Assembly (NCBI GenBank): GCA_963082975.1
Contig: OY720347.1
Location: forward strand, 10,770,225-10,834,224
DNA: 64,000 nt
DNA from: Labia minor
Lineage: Eukaryota; Arthropoda; Insecta; Dermaptera; Spongiphoridae
Reading direction: 5' to 3'
A program made the translations under genes and the position numbers. Position 1 is the first letter of the stretch; each line of letters begins with the position of its first letter. This document shows, in pieces, positions 55,000 to 64,000 of this stretch. A model generated the notes under the pieces. The model was not told the origin of the DNA. It made no database searches and saw only the letters and a list, made by a program, of their open reading frames with translations.

Positions 55000-56901
55000 G
55001 AATATACGAGGGTGGAGTGAAAAGTTTCCGGCCTGATCAAGAAAAACGATGTTTTTCAATTTTTTTTTTTTTGCTTTGTTTTTCAACATTCAAGATAGCT
55101 GAGACCTGTACGATTTCAGCTGAACGTGTGCGAAATATTTTGCACAGCCATTTGAATATGCAACGTGGATGCCGCGTTTACTAACGTTAGACCAAAAACT
55201 GCTTTGAAAAACCATTTCTACCGACAATTTGGCGCTGTAGGCGTAATTCAAACGGATTTTTGCGCCCATTCATAACTGTTGATGAGACTTAAATTACATT
55301 AAATTAATTAATTGAATTAATTAAATTAATTAGAACACCGTTGATGGAAATTATGTTGAAAAATATAGCAAAAAAAAAAAATTTAAAAACAATTTTTCTT
55401 GGTCAGGGCGGAAACTTTTCACCCCACCCTCGTATTTTGTATATACATGATGTTCAAGTGAAGGTAGAAGGGCTCCATTCATTGGTCCATAGAAGGATGC
55501 TGATTTGGCAGCAATATCGTCCATCTTCTCGGAATTTTGTTGCATTGCCTTCTCATTAGGTTGCATGAAAAAGAGAGGTTGTTGTTGGTTGTCAGTTGCA
55601 CGCGCCTGATTAATCGAGGAGTTATCATCGGCCACACCCATCAATGCATGTGGATTTTCATTATTAAACCTGGATTGCATATCTGCTCGTTGATAACCGT
55701 TGCCTGTTGACGTTGGATGTAGATAAGCGGTGCTCAAGGCATAACCACTCGATGGAATATGATTGGATGATGATGATGCTGAAGCGGATTCCGAAACCGT
55801 CGAAACGACACCGGGAGTTCCATAAGAAACGGGTTTAGACGGTGATGACGATGCTAGTGGTGGAGGTGAGGGCGGCTTATAAGATGTAAGATCTGAAACA
55901 ACTCAAAGAAAAATTATTAAATTATCTCATTATTAATTATTAATCATTTACAAGTAACGATTCGGTTTATACGAGGGTGGGGTGAAAAGTTTCAGCTTGA
56001 TCAAGAAAAACGATGTTTTTCAATTTTTTTTTTTTGCTTTGTTTTTCAACATTCAAGATAGCTGAGACCTATAAGATGTCAGCTGAACGTGTGCGAAATA
56101 TTTTGCACAACCATTTGAATATGGAAAGCCTTGTGCAACGTGGGTGCCGCGTTTGCTAACGTTAGACCAAAAACTGCTTCGAAAAAACATTTCTACCGAC
56201 AATTGCTAATTAATTAATTAATTAAATTAATTAACTAAATTAAAACACCGTTATGAGAAATGTATCAGTGTTGATGGACAAAATGTTGAAAAATAAAGCA
56301 AAAAAAATTAAAAACATCGTTATTCTTGGCCAGGCCCGAAACTTTTCACCCCATATATATATTTATATGTATTTATATATATTTTTTAATTTTTTTTTTT
56401 TTTGAATTTGGAGAAGTTTATACAAATTAATTAGAGAGAGAGAGTGAGAGAATAATAAATATATGTAGTAAATGTTAATAATTTATATAATTTCAAATGT
56501 TTTATATTTTATATGAAAGGTAAATATAAAATTTGATAATATTTTGGAAGGCAAATAAAAAATAAAAAAATGAATAGGTTGGAAAATGTTCGATCTTGTT
56601 TACCGGTTGAATAAGGATGAGCTGCATAGAGTCCTGATGCTGGGTGAGATGCAAGTGCAGGGATCGATGGTGAATTGTAACTGCTGGTTGTTTCGGGGCG
56701 GCAAATAACGAAAGGTGCCTTATACGGGTCTTTAGGGTGGATTTCGTAGCAATCTCCAGGCGAATTTTGCAGGGATTTTTTTAATCGTCTTGATATTAAT
56801 GGATCTTGTACAGTTCCCGTACTTAATGGGACATTAGCAGCTGAGATAAGATGTTCTGCAAATAGCAGGGTAAATAAATAAGTCCAATAACGCATGATCA
56901 T
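52613..56901 (-). CDS. Predicted secreted Q/N-rich protein gene (four exons)
   Basis: Exons 56604-56901, 55447-55892, 54531-54775 and 52613-53621 join in frame (phases 1, 0, 2) through GT-AG introns to a protein of about 665 residues. Order: signal peptide (MIMRYWTYLFTLLFAEHLIS), a short region with two cysteines (GDCYEIHPKDPYKAPFVICR), a Ser/Pro-rich segment, a compact segment with VTLSCQMHRNPSPEP and LAILQLYLKPNQLN, then about 335 residues rich in Asn, Gln, Lys and Ser with poly-Q runs. The signal peptide and paired cysteines point to secretion or extracellular matrix; I do not recognise the family. The cysteine-bearing and LQLYLKPNQ segments look most constrained. Introns carry a mariner MITE each (introns 1 and 2) and a family D repeat with a hAT MITE (intron 3). 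The exon joins are inferred from splice sites and phase, not from transcripts. Confidence 0.75.
53827..53910. repeat. Dispersed repeat shared with 22755-22890
   Basis: TTTTATTTCGAAATTAAATA and neighbours; lies in intron 3. Confidence 0.6.
53925..54495 (+). mobile_element. Family D copy with nested hAT MITE
   Basis: Left part with TTGATTTTCCCTGAGGC, TTTATAAATATTATCTATGG and TTCTTAGAGCGGTTTAAT. Right part ATAATTTTTTCTAGTATAAT follows the hAT insertion. Confidence 0.65.
54127..54443. mobile_element. hAT-type MITE with perfect 8-bp TSD
   Basis: It starts CAGGGCTCCTAGGG and ends GGTCGGAACGGCCCTG. Flanking octamers TATATATG (54119-54126 and 54444-54451) are identical. The interior has GC-rich GCCGCCCGGGTGCG and CTTGCCGCCCGGATGC inverted arms, and a core GATCCTGATCGCAAAATCAT shared with the elements at 26197 and 40715. 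Minus-strand intron 3 of the Q/N-rich gene. Confidence 0.85.
54531..54775 (-). CDS. Q/N-rich secreted gene exon 3
   Basis: Acceptor TTTTAG at 54776-54781, donor GTGG|GTAAGT, phase 2. Encodes IYSQNIYQNDGSSVPYVH, then TLSCQMHRNPSPEP and ILQLYLKPNQLNLHGANY, the least low-complexity part of the protein. Confidence 0.8.
54957..55000. repeat. (TTA)n microsatellite
   Basis: Trinucleotide run directly before a mariner MITE. Confidence 0.95.
55007..55432 (+). mobile_element. Internally deleted mariner-like element, family 1
   Basis: TIRs CGAGGGTGGAGTGAAAAGTT and AACTTTTCACCCCACCCTCG, flanked by TA (55005-55006, 55433-55434). Retains transposase codons up to the segment ACTGTTGATGAGACT (TVDET, the first catalytic Asp) before an AT-rich scar. 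Confidence 0.88.
55447..55892 (-). CDS. Q/N-rich secreted gene exon 2
   Basis: Acceptor TTTCAG at 55893-55898; codes for DLTSYKPPSPPPLASSS, Ser-rich residues and GVADDNSSINQARATDN. The donor is CATCAT|GTATAT at phase 0, and a mariner MITE begins only 15 bp into the intron. Confidence 0.75.
55972..56353 (+). mobile_element. Internally deleted mariner-like element, family 1, decayed right TIR
   Basis: Left TIR CGAGGGTGGGGTGAAAAGTT after TA. Right end AACTTTTCACCCCA lacks the last bases. The same deletion scar TTAATTAATTAATT and AACACCGTT remnant as 55007. Lies in intron 1. Confidence 0.82.
56604..56901 (-). CDS. Q/N-rich secreted gene exon 1
   Basis: Carries the start (ATG at 56901; a second in-frame ATG at 56895), signal peptide and the CYEIHP...VICRPE segment. 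The donor is ACCG|GTAAAC, phase 1. Confidence 0.8.
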
Positions 56902-56947
56902 AGAGAGAGAGAGAAATGAACACTAAGCAAGTTCTTTACTATTACTA

Positions 56948-56982
56948 GTAGTGAGTGCCGTCTATCAATCATATATATATAT
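56948..56982 (-). promoter_or_regulatory. TATA/Inr promoter of the Q/N-rich gene
   Basis: On the minus strand TATATATATATG starts at 56981; TCACTAC with A at 56952 is an Inr-like site 29 bp downstream. The ATG at 56901 follows after about 50 nt with a CTCTCTCTCTCT stretch. Confidence 0.45.
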
Positions 56983-57198
56983 TGCTAAGTCTATTTGCTG
57001 AACAAGCAAAGACAATTGCGGTCACCTTACTTCACCCTTTATTCTACCAACAAATTATCTATATCAAGCGATTATAATAATACTCATTAATAATATGATA
57101 ATATTATTCAATGTATTACAAATTTAAATTTTATTATATTCACTTTTATTTCTCTTATATCTATTTTGTATAGGTTTAGTAATAAAAAAAAATCTGCA

Positions 57199-58100
57199 GA
57201 ATCTATCTCGCAAATGTGAATTGGATAAAAGAACATAATATAATATATTTAAATTAAATTTAATTAATTAAAAATTATAAATTAAAATTAATAAATAGTA
57301 CTTATTAATCCAGGGCGTGTTTGGCTTTTGGTGATGACACCACGTCACGTACTGGCGCGTGATTGGCAGGCAACGTGTTAAAAAAATTAAAATATTAATT
57401 CCGGTACTTTAAAAGCTGAAATTCAATATATAGTAGTTTTATAGAATTTTTAACCATGTGAAAAAATATCAAACATATATCTTTATTTTTACGGACAGTT
57501 TAGAGGAAATAAACTGGAGTGTCTCCACTCGACTATCTCGCAATTTGAGAATTGGATTAAATAACATAATATATTATATTTAAATAGAATTTAATTAATT
57601 ATAAATTATAAATTAAAATTAATAAATAATATTTATTAAACCAGCTCATGTTTAGCTCTTTGTTGATGGCACCAGGTCACGTGTTGGCGCTTGAGATTTG
57701 CAGTGTTAAAAAATTAATTCTGGTACTTTCAGCTATTCAATCAAGCTGAAATTCTATATATAGCAGTTTTAGACCACTTTTAATCATGTGAAAGACTATC
57801 AAACATATATCTTTATTTTTACCGTCACTATAGAGGAAAAAAATCAAAACCCTCTTCCGATTGAGCTACATTTCTCAAAAGTTGATAATAATGCCCGTGT
57901 ATCAAATTTCATTATTCTAGCCGTTTGTATAATGTATAACAGCTTCAACCTTTTATCTACCTATCAAATATATAATAACATTAGATTTATTATCTTATTT
58001 AAAAAAAATTTAATAAGAAAATATTCTATTAAACAATTAATACATTTTTTGATGATTAGGTAAAAATAAATAATTACTATAACTTATCTCAAGTATAATA
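57199..58100 (-). mobile_element. HINE-A variant (extra 5' segment) split by another HINE-A
   Basis: 57199-57513 is the 3' half up to CAGTTTAGAGGAAAT. A second HINE-A piece follows (57514-57930). 57935-58100 matches the extra segment at 45845-46000 (CTTTTATCTACCTATC, ACATTAGATTTATTATCTTA). The two variant copies also share an unusual duplicated AATT linker after GGCAACGTGTTAAAAAA. Confidence 0.65.
57514..57930 (-). mobile_element. HINE-A copy, 5' truncated, nested in the variant copy
   Basis: Starts CTGGAGTGTCTCCACTCG directly after GAGGAAATAAA and runs to CGTGTATCAAATTTCATTAT. Confidence 0.8.
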
Positions 58101-58283
58101 AATTAAACGTATGGAGTAAATAATTAATATAAACTTTTATATATTTCAGTTAAATATATAAAAATATTTGTATTTACAAATTTTAAATTAAAAGAAAAAT
58201 TTAATTTATAACTTTTTTTTTATATATAAAGGCATATACATACATAATTTAATACAATTATTAATTATTAATCTATTTTTTTT

Positions 58284-58693
58284 ACTATCTCGTCAGAGAT
58301 ATACGGGAATTATTATCAACTTTTGTGAAATGTAGCTCAACCGGAAGAGGGTCATTACCTACAACGTTTTTATTTTTTTTCCTCTAAAGTGACCGTAAAA
58401 ATAAAGAAATATTTTTGATAGTTTTTCACATGATTGAAAATTGTATAAAACTGCTATATATAGAATTTCAGCTTGATTGAATAGCTGAAAGTACCGGAAT
58501 TAATTTTTAACACTGCAAATCACGCTCCAGCACGTGACGTAGTGCCATCAACAAAGAACCAAATACGCGTTGGTTTAATAAATATTATTTATTAATTTTA
58601 ATTTATAATTTAATTAATTCAATTTAATCTAAATATAATATATGTTATTTTTTCCAATTCAAAATGCGAGATAGTCGAGTGGAGACACTCCAG
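58284..58693 (+). mobile_element. HINE-A copy with internal deletion
   Basis: ACTATCTCGTCAGAGATA joins directly to ACGGGAATTATTATCAAC, removing the GT-rich segment; the rest is intact to the 3' hairpin and CTTATTTTA. Confidence 0.85.
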
Positions 58694-61600
58694 CTTATTT
58701 TAATATTAATTTGCAAAATAATAATTTATTACATCATGTGTTGAAAATTATATTACTTATATATATTGGTATTTGACGAAACTTAATAGTTCAATAAAAG
58801 TATTACTCAATTAATTATGAAATGTAAATATATATATTTTAATTTAATTCATTACAAAATTAATATAAAATATTAATTTATGTATAAGTAATAAATATGC
58901 AATAAGTAATACATATAAGTTTTCTTTATATTAAAATAATAATTGGAACACATTTGTTTCTATGTTCATCTACTATTTCATGTTTTACATAAAGTATATT
59001 TTTTCATATAACACAAACATAATATATACACACACAAAATTCAATAACTGATATCAACTTCTTTACTATCACATTTAAAATAGATTTTTATAATATATAT
59101 TTCCTTTGATTAAAATTTAAATCATGATTTGTGTGGTTAAAATTCAAAAAAGAGATATTAATAGTGAATGTTTTAATAAAAATACCCAGGAACTTCATTA
59201 CTTAAGAATAAAAATAAAAATAAATATACTAGTTTATTGAAATATGTATGCTTGAAAAAAATTATTTTAAAAATTGATGATAATTAAAAATTTTGTAAAT
59301 GTAATTTAACAATTCATTCAATTGTGTATAAGAAAAGTAAAAGGTTTCTAAATTGTTAAATTTTATTTTATTTTATACTATTTTTTATTTGTTAAATATT
59401 TATTTTCTATATAAATAAATATATAGTATTTAAAATTTAATTAAAAAATTAAAAAAAAAATTAAAAATTCAAAATATAAAATATTTCTATTAAAATTAAA
59501 ATAATTTAGAATTTAAATAAAATTTCAATAAAAATATTATATGCTTGTCTCTCATTTTTTTTCCTTCTTTCTATATGTTTAATAAATTAAGCTGACCTTT
59601 TCTTTTAATATTATTCTATTTAAGATATTTACCCATCCAGCAAAAACATATATCTATCTATATATATAATATAAATATAAAATTTTTTTATAAAATAACG
59701 TTTTTCTCATAGACTGAAAAGAATAAAATAATTTTTCTATAAGCCTGACAAAGTTTATCGAGGAATTGCTTCATATTCAACGAAAAACGTTGAGCGCTTT
59801 TAGTTTTCATTTAATTTCTATGCAATTAACTTCCTTCCGCTAGTGCTGATTAATAAGAATTCATCATTAATTTTAATGTTATAAAATATATTTAATTACT
59901 ATCAAAATGAAAATCTATCTTGAAATCAATATTTATGCTTCAGAATCCGTTGAAAAAAAATTAATCAGAGCAATACAAAAGAGGTTAGTTACTAAAAGTA
60001 ATTAATCGCTAATTAATTATACAATTAATTAATTATAATTCAATTTTATATTTCTTCTATACCTTCTCGGGATCGATTGAAATATCTATAAAAATTTTCA
60101 AAAGTTTATCTCAATAAAACGTCGATTAAAAATCGATTTCAATTTGTCAAAAGAGCGAACAGACAGGGAGACAGACGCCAAGTGAAGTTAAGAAAAACGT
60201 TATAAAATCCCACACCATATGGCATATATTTTTGGTACTAAACAAGAGATATCCACTTTATGATCAACTCAAATGTGTCTTGAGATAAACCAACATTATA
60301 ACATATCAAACACTTTTCTTTAATTGGTAGATTTATTAGAAATACTTTTGTGGTAAATATTCGTTTGACATGATAATACATTTCTATGGTTAAATATTAA
60401 TTCTCAAATATTATTTTTTACTATTCGCAATACCGTGGAAATTGAAATGAAAGAAAGAATTTAAATATTTTTTTTAGCAATCAAAAAATTAACAAATTTC
60501 TCTAATTATTTATTATTTCTGGTTTAAATTATATTAATTTTTCAAAATAAGAAAATTAAATCAATTAAATATGAATTTATGAATATAGGTAATGAGTCTT
60601 TAATAATAAATATGATTTGTGTTATTTTTCACTAAGAATGAATTTATGTATTAGAAACAAATGAAGAATAACTGCCGAAATGGAAAGCAAAGATTCTACA
60701 AAAAAAGGTATTAAATAATTAAAGAAGTGGTGGACTCAAGGATATTATGATTGTGATGAATTTGGCCTATTAATTGTTTAATTAGTTGGGAGTTGAAAGT
60801 AGTTTCTAGTTGTAATGATAATCAAATAATATAAAACTAAGTAAAATAATTTTTAAATATCTAAACTAATTAGATTTCTTAAAAATTAATTGATTGATTT
60901 CATTATATCTATTAAGTTTAATTTATTAAAATAAAACACTTTTTATTTTCTATATGAATGACAAATGTGTGTGTGTGTGTGTTAAATTTTTAAAACTTTC
61001 TGTTACATTGGATTTTTATAAATATCAATAATAATAGTGAATATTTTAAATTGAAAAAAAAAAACAAATATAATAATAGATAATATAATAATATATATGT
61101 ATAGATGTAAGAAAAATTATTGAAAAAATAAATTTTTAAAATTGATATGGTTGCCTAAATATAAGGGGTAATGAAATTACATCAATGATTTTATTCTGTC
61201 AATTCTATTAATATATTAAAAAAGTACTTTATATACAGATAAAATATATTATTGTTTTTATTTAATATTTAATTATATTTTGAATGTGGATTTTACAAAT
61301 AAAATCATATCTATTTAATTTATATTTTTTTTTCATTTACCTTAATTACACTTACACAACAACTATTTTATATCAATTGTATGAACAGAAATGGGATAAA
61401 TAATTATTTTATCATTTCAATAAGATATCATTTATTTTATTTTTATTAATCATTAAAAAAATATATATTGAATAAACATCAATAATAATATTTTAAATTT
61501 AAATTTTATATACAATACAATAAATATTTTTCTGAAGTTTCTAATAATTTTACGGTTTGTAGATGTAATGTGTAAATTTAAGGGGTAAATGTGGAATTTG

Positions 61601-61802
61601 CTCCAAGATAGACCAAACTATAACATATTGTAAACTTTTCTTGTTGCCCTTGGTGTTAAAGAGAGAGCGAGATCTTAACACTGTTATGGTAACTTTCCAT
61701 TTAATAAACATTTAATAAACCAAAAATAAAATAAAAAAACGAAAATTAGTTGATCAAATTTGGAAAAAAAGGTTTCTTTTATACAGTTGAATGAATTGGA
61801 AG
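58694..61802. other. Long AT-rich region, no gene seen
   Basis: 59180-59300 is a decayed copy of the repeat at 63418-63590. 60140-60180 (GAACAGACAGGGAGACAGACG) resembles an old HINE-type tandem segment. A (GT)n run is at 60967-60980. The pairs 60275-60320 and 61605-61640 share a loose match (TATAACATAT and ACTTTTCTT). Nothing else recognised. Confidence 0.4.
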
Positions 61803-61972
61803 TATTTCATATTGATTCAGCAAAACAATTGCAAAATATTAAATATCATCAATTTATAAAATAATTCTTTTTAAGCATAATTCAATATAATAGTATATTT
61901 TTTTATTTTTATATTTATTTTTATTTAAAGGAGTTTCTATGTATTATCAATCAAAAAAATTCAATAAAAATT
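61803..61972 (-). repeat. Inverted copy of a 170-bp repeat
   Basis: Reverse complement of 63418-63590 with only a few differences, e.g. TTGATTCAGCAAAACAATTG and TAAAATAATTCTTTTTAAGC. Confidence 0.8.
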
Positions 61973-61974
61973 AA

Positions 61975-62345
61975 GTATATATCTTATCTTCTTATACGAG
62001 TAAAAATTGTTTCTCTGTTTCTCTGTTTCATTGTTCTCAAAAACCGCTCTAACGATTTTTTTGAAATTCACAACAGAGATAGTATTTATAAAGAAAAATT
62101 GAGTTTTATTGATCACATCTCACGAAACTTTATTAGTTCTTCTTAATTTAAATTTATAATATATTGATGACGTCACAACCACCGCCTGTGAGATATATAT
62201 ATCTATTCTTAAAATAAAATTAAAAATATTTATATTATATTCATATATTTGATTTTTTTTTTATTTCATTAATAGTTTTACATTTAAATTATTTGAAATT
62301 GTTTCACACAACGTTTTGAAGATTTATCTTTATATTCGATTCGAT
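61975..62345 (-). mobile_element. Family D copy, reverse
   Basis: TATCTTATCTTCTTATACGA, TCAAAAACCGCTCTAACGAT, TTTATAAAGAAAAATTGAG and a TTGATGACGTCACAACC site. 62266-62340 recurs at 62731-62805. Confidence 0.6.
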
Positions 62346-62539
62346 ATATACTAGGAGAATTAAATGACGTTATCAATTTATTATACTCCGGTAAATATTA
62401 TAAAATATTTGTTTATGTTAGGAAAACATATCAAAAAAGAGAATTTACATTTTGTATGAAGGGACACAAATAATAATAATAATATATAATTAATTTACTG
62501 ATTAAATTAAAAAATTGTAAAATTTTTAAAGTATATAAA

Positions 62540-62730
62540 AATAAATTGTATAAATTGGTTAAAGGGTCGAGTGATAGTTCGGTGTCACAGGTATTAATAT
62601 TACCAGCCAAATCCAATAATAATGAATCATTTTTTTAACTTAAGTACCAGTACTTTTAACCAAATACGATGTACCACTCGGGGGTACAGGGGGCGGAGCA
62701 CCCGTCCAGCTGTGAAGAGCGCCGAATTAA
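62540..62730 (-). mobile_element. Family C fragments, reverse
   Basis: GGGTCGAGTGATAGTTCGGT, ATTACCAGCCAAATCCAATA, then GTACCACTCGGGGGTACAGG and CCGTCCAGCTGTGAAGAGCG. This is the inverse of the module order at 35184-35310. Confidence 0.6.
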
Positions 62731-62805
62731 TTTCATTAATAGTTTTACATTTAAATTATTTGAAATTGTTTCACACAACGTTTAAAAGAAGATTTATCTT
62801 TATAT
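62731..62805 (+). repeat. Local duplicate of 62266-62340
   Basis: CATTAATAGTTTTACATTTA and GAAATTGTTTCACACAACG are shared; the second copy has a small insertion (AAAAGA). Confidence 0.8.
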
Positions 62806-63039
62806 TCATACATTTTGAATTCACCCATAATATATCTTATATTCTTATAAACTTACTTGAATATAATTTAAAAAGTTTTAAAAGTTTTTTTTTAATATTT
62901 TATGAATTCAAATCGTCAATTGAAAATGAAAAATCCAATTATGAGATCAATTATTCATATAATTTTAAATGTTTTCGTGTTTTATAAATAAAATATTAAA
63001 AAAATAAACTTATAAACAAAATATTCTTTGAATTATTTT

Positions 63040-63225
63040 GAAACATTTTAGGAAACAAATTTTTAATGGGTCATTTTTAGAAATTCCATTTAACAATTAT
63101 AATAAATAATTAAAAAATTGTAAAATTTTTAAAGTATATAAAAATAAATTGTACCACTCGGGGGTACAGGGGGCGGAGCCCCCGTCCAGCTGTGAAGAGC
63201 GCCGAAGGCGCTCGGACCAGCTGGT
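63040..63225 (-). mobile_element. Family C terminal copy, reverse
   Basis: ACATTTTAGGAAACAAATTT and GTTTAAC-type module, a 45-bp block shared with 62505-62555, then GTACCACTCGGGGGTACAGG, GGGCGGAGCCCCCGTCC, hairpin GAGCGCCGAAGGCGCTC and the palindrome ACCAGCTGGT. Confidence 0.65.
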
Positions 63226-63417
63226 AATTTGAATAATAATAATAAAAGGGATATTGTTATGGTTGTGTTTGGTGATTAACCCTCTATTTACTCTACTAAT
63301 CATAACCGAAGTAGGATTTTGATTGAAAAAAAGTATAAAATGAAAGAAAGCCATCTTTTAAGTAAAATAAATTTATTATTATTGTTATTATTATTTAAAT
63401 TATATATACTTAAAAAA

Positions 63418-63590
63418 ATAACTTTTATTAAATTTTTTTTATTGATAATACACAGAAACTTCTTTAAATAAAAATAAATATAAAAATAAAAAAAATATAC
63501 TATTATATATTGAAATATGCTTAAAAAGAATTATTTTACAAATTGATGATATTCAATATTTTGCAATTGTTTTGCTGAATCAATATGAAA
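63418..63590 (+). repeat. 170-bp repeat, forward copy
   Basis: Inverted partner of 61803-61972. It ends just before TAGGGTGATCGTACCAG. The rest to 64000 is AT-rich with nothing recognised except the TAGGGTGATCGTACC segment, which could be the left end of an element cut by the window. Confidence 0.75.
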
Positions 63591-64000
63591 TAGGGTGATC
63601 GTACCAGTATTTGACCGCCTTAAGAGAAATTTTCATAAAAAAAACACTATTATTCTGTAACAAAAGTGAGATTAACAACAAAACAAGTGCTAATATATAT
63701 TGTATAACTATTTTTAATTATCACTATAACACAAATATTCGGTTAATGTATATTTAAATATTTTTTTAAATTTTTTTCTAAACTTATTTTTTATTCTAGT
63801 AATTGACCATGCACCTAAAATGAGTTTAAAATAAATAAATGGAATAAAATGCACTTTTATTAATATTTTATTATATTTTCTTACAATTTAATTAAATTAT
63901 TCTTTATATTAACATGTTTATATCGGGAATTAGTTAACATTTCTTCCTTTGCTAATTGCTCGAGGTGCCTACTATGCTATTCCTATTGTAATTAAGGATG

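Noticed and set aside
62622..62987. 121-codon plus-strand frame
   Set aside because: It runs through family C and duplicated repeat sequence and then AT-rich DNA; no domain or codon signature.

Overview
The window is a very AT-rich nuclear segment of an arthropod, most likely an insect. Three gene models are supported. All lie on the minus strand and have eukaryotic features such as GT-AG introns, signal peptides and arthropod-type core promoters. The rest is dominated by interspersed repeats, many with terminal structures clear enough to set boundaries. There are no bacterial features, no CRISPR array, no rRNA and no convincing functional tRNA gene. Species cannot be fixed from the sequence; the bHLH protein is of the insect Atonal type and the mobile elements are of kinds common in insects.

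Genes. (1) A three-exon gene (7036-9562) encodes a small secreted Ly6/three-finger-fold protein of about 123 residues. (2) A single-exon Atonal-family bHLH factor (44604-45032) lies in a locally GC-rich island, with an Inr (TCAGTC) and a DPE-like motif at correct spacing just upstream of the preferred start. (3) A four-exon gene (52613-56901) encodes a predicted secreted protein of about 665 residues: a signal peptide, a short Cys-containing N-terminal part, a Ser/Pro-rich part, and a long Gln/Asn/Lys-rich low-complexity C-terminus. It has a TATA/Inr promoter. I do not recognise its family.

Repeats. Two unrelated non-autonomous families (called HINE-A and HINE-B here) both have the architecture of Helentron-derived elements: asymmetric terminal inverted repeats, a 3' hairpin outside the inner repeat, and insertion at T-rich sites. 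HINE-A has about 18 copies or pieces and HINE-B about 6. They are nested in each other in both directions (28582-29777 and 49979-51219). Other repeats are internally deleted mariner-like elements of three families (17005, 19788, 30275, 32083/32400, 46173, 55007, 55972), hAT-type MITEs (20909, 26197, 40715, 54127), several TIR or foldback elements without a clear superfamily (196, 2925, 35575, 42731, 46875), a possible piggyBac-type element (27283), two tRNA-derived SINE families, degenerate LINE 3' ends, and at least two further interspersed families (C and D).

Layout. 0-7 kb: foldback MITE, HINE copies and a TIR element. 7-9.6 kb: Ly6-like gene with HINE debris in intron 1. 9.6-42.5 kb: gene-free repeat region with a few GC-richer non-repeat blocks that may be conserved regulatory DNA. 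42.7-43.8 kb: TIR element with a repeated subterminal motif. 44.2-45.1 kb: atonal-family gene. 45.4-51.2 kb: HINE, mariner and nested HINE copies. 51.7-52.1 kb: unique block. 52.6-57 kb: Q/N-rich secreted protein gene with two mariner MITEs and a hAT MITE in its introns. 57-64 kb: HINE copies, AT-rich DNA and scrambled repeat fragments. The three genes show no obvious functional link to each other.
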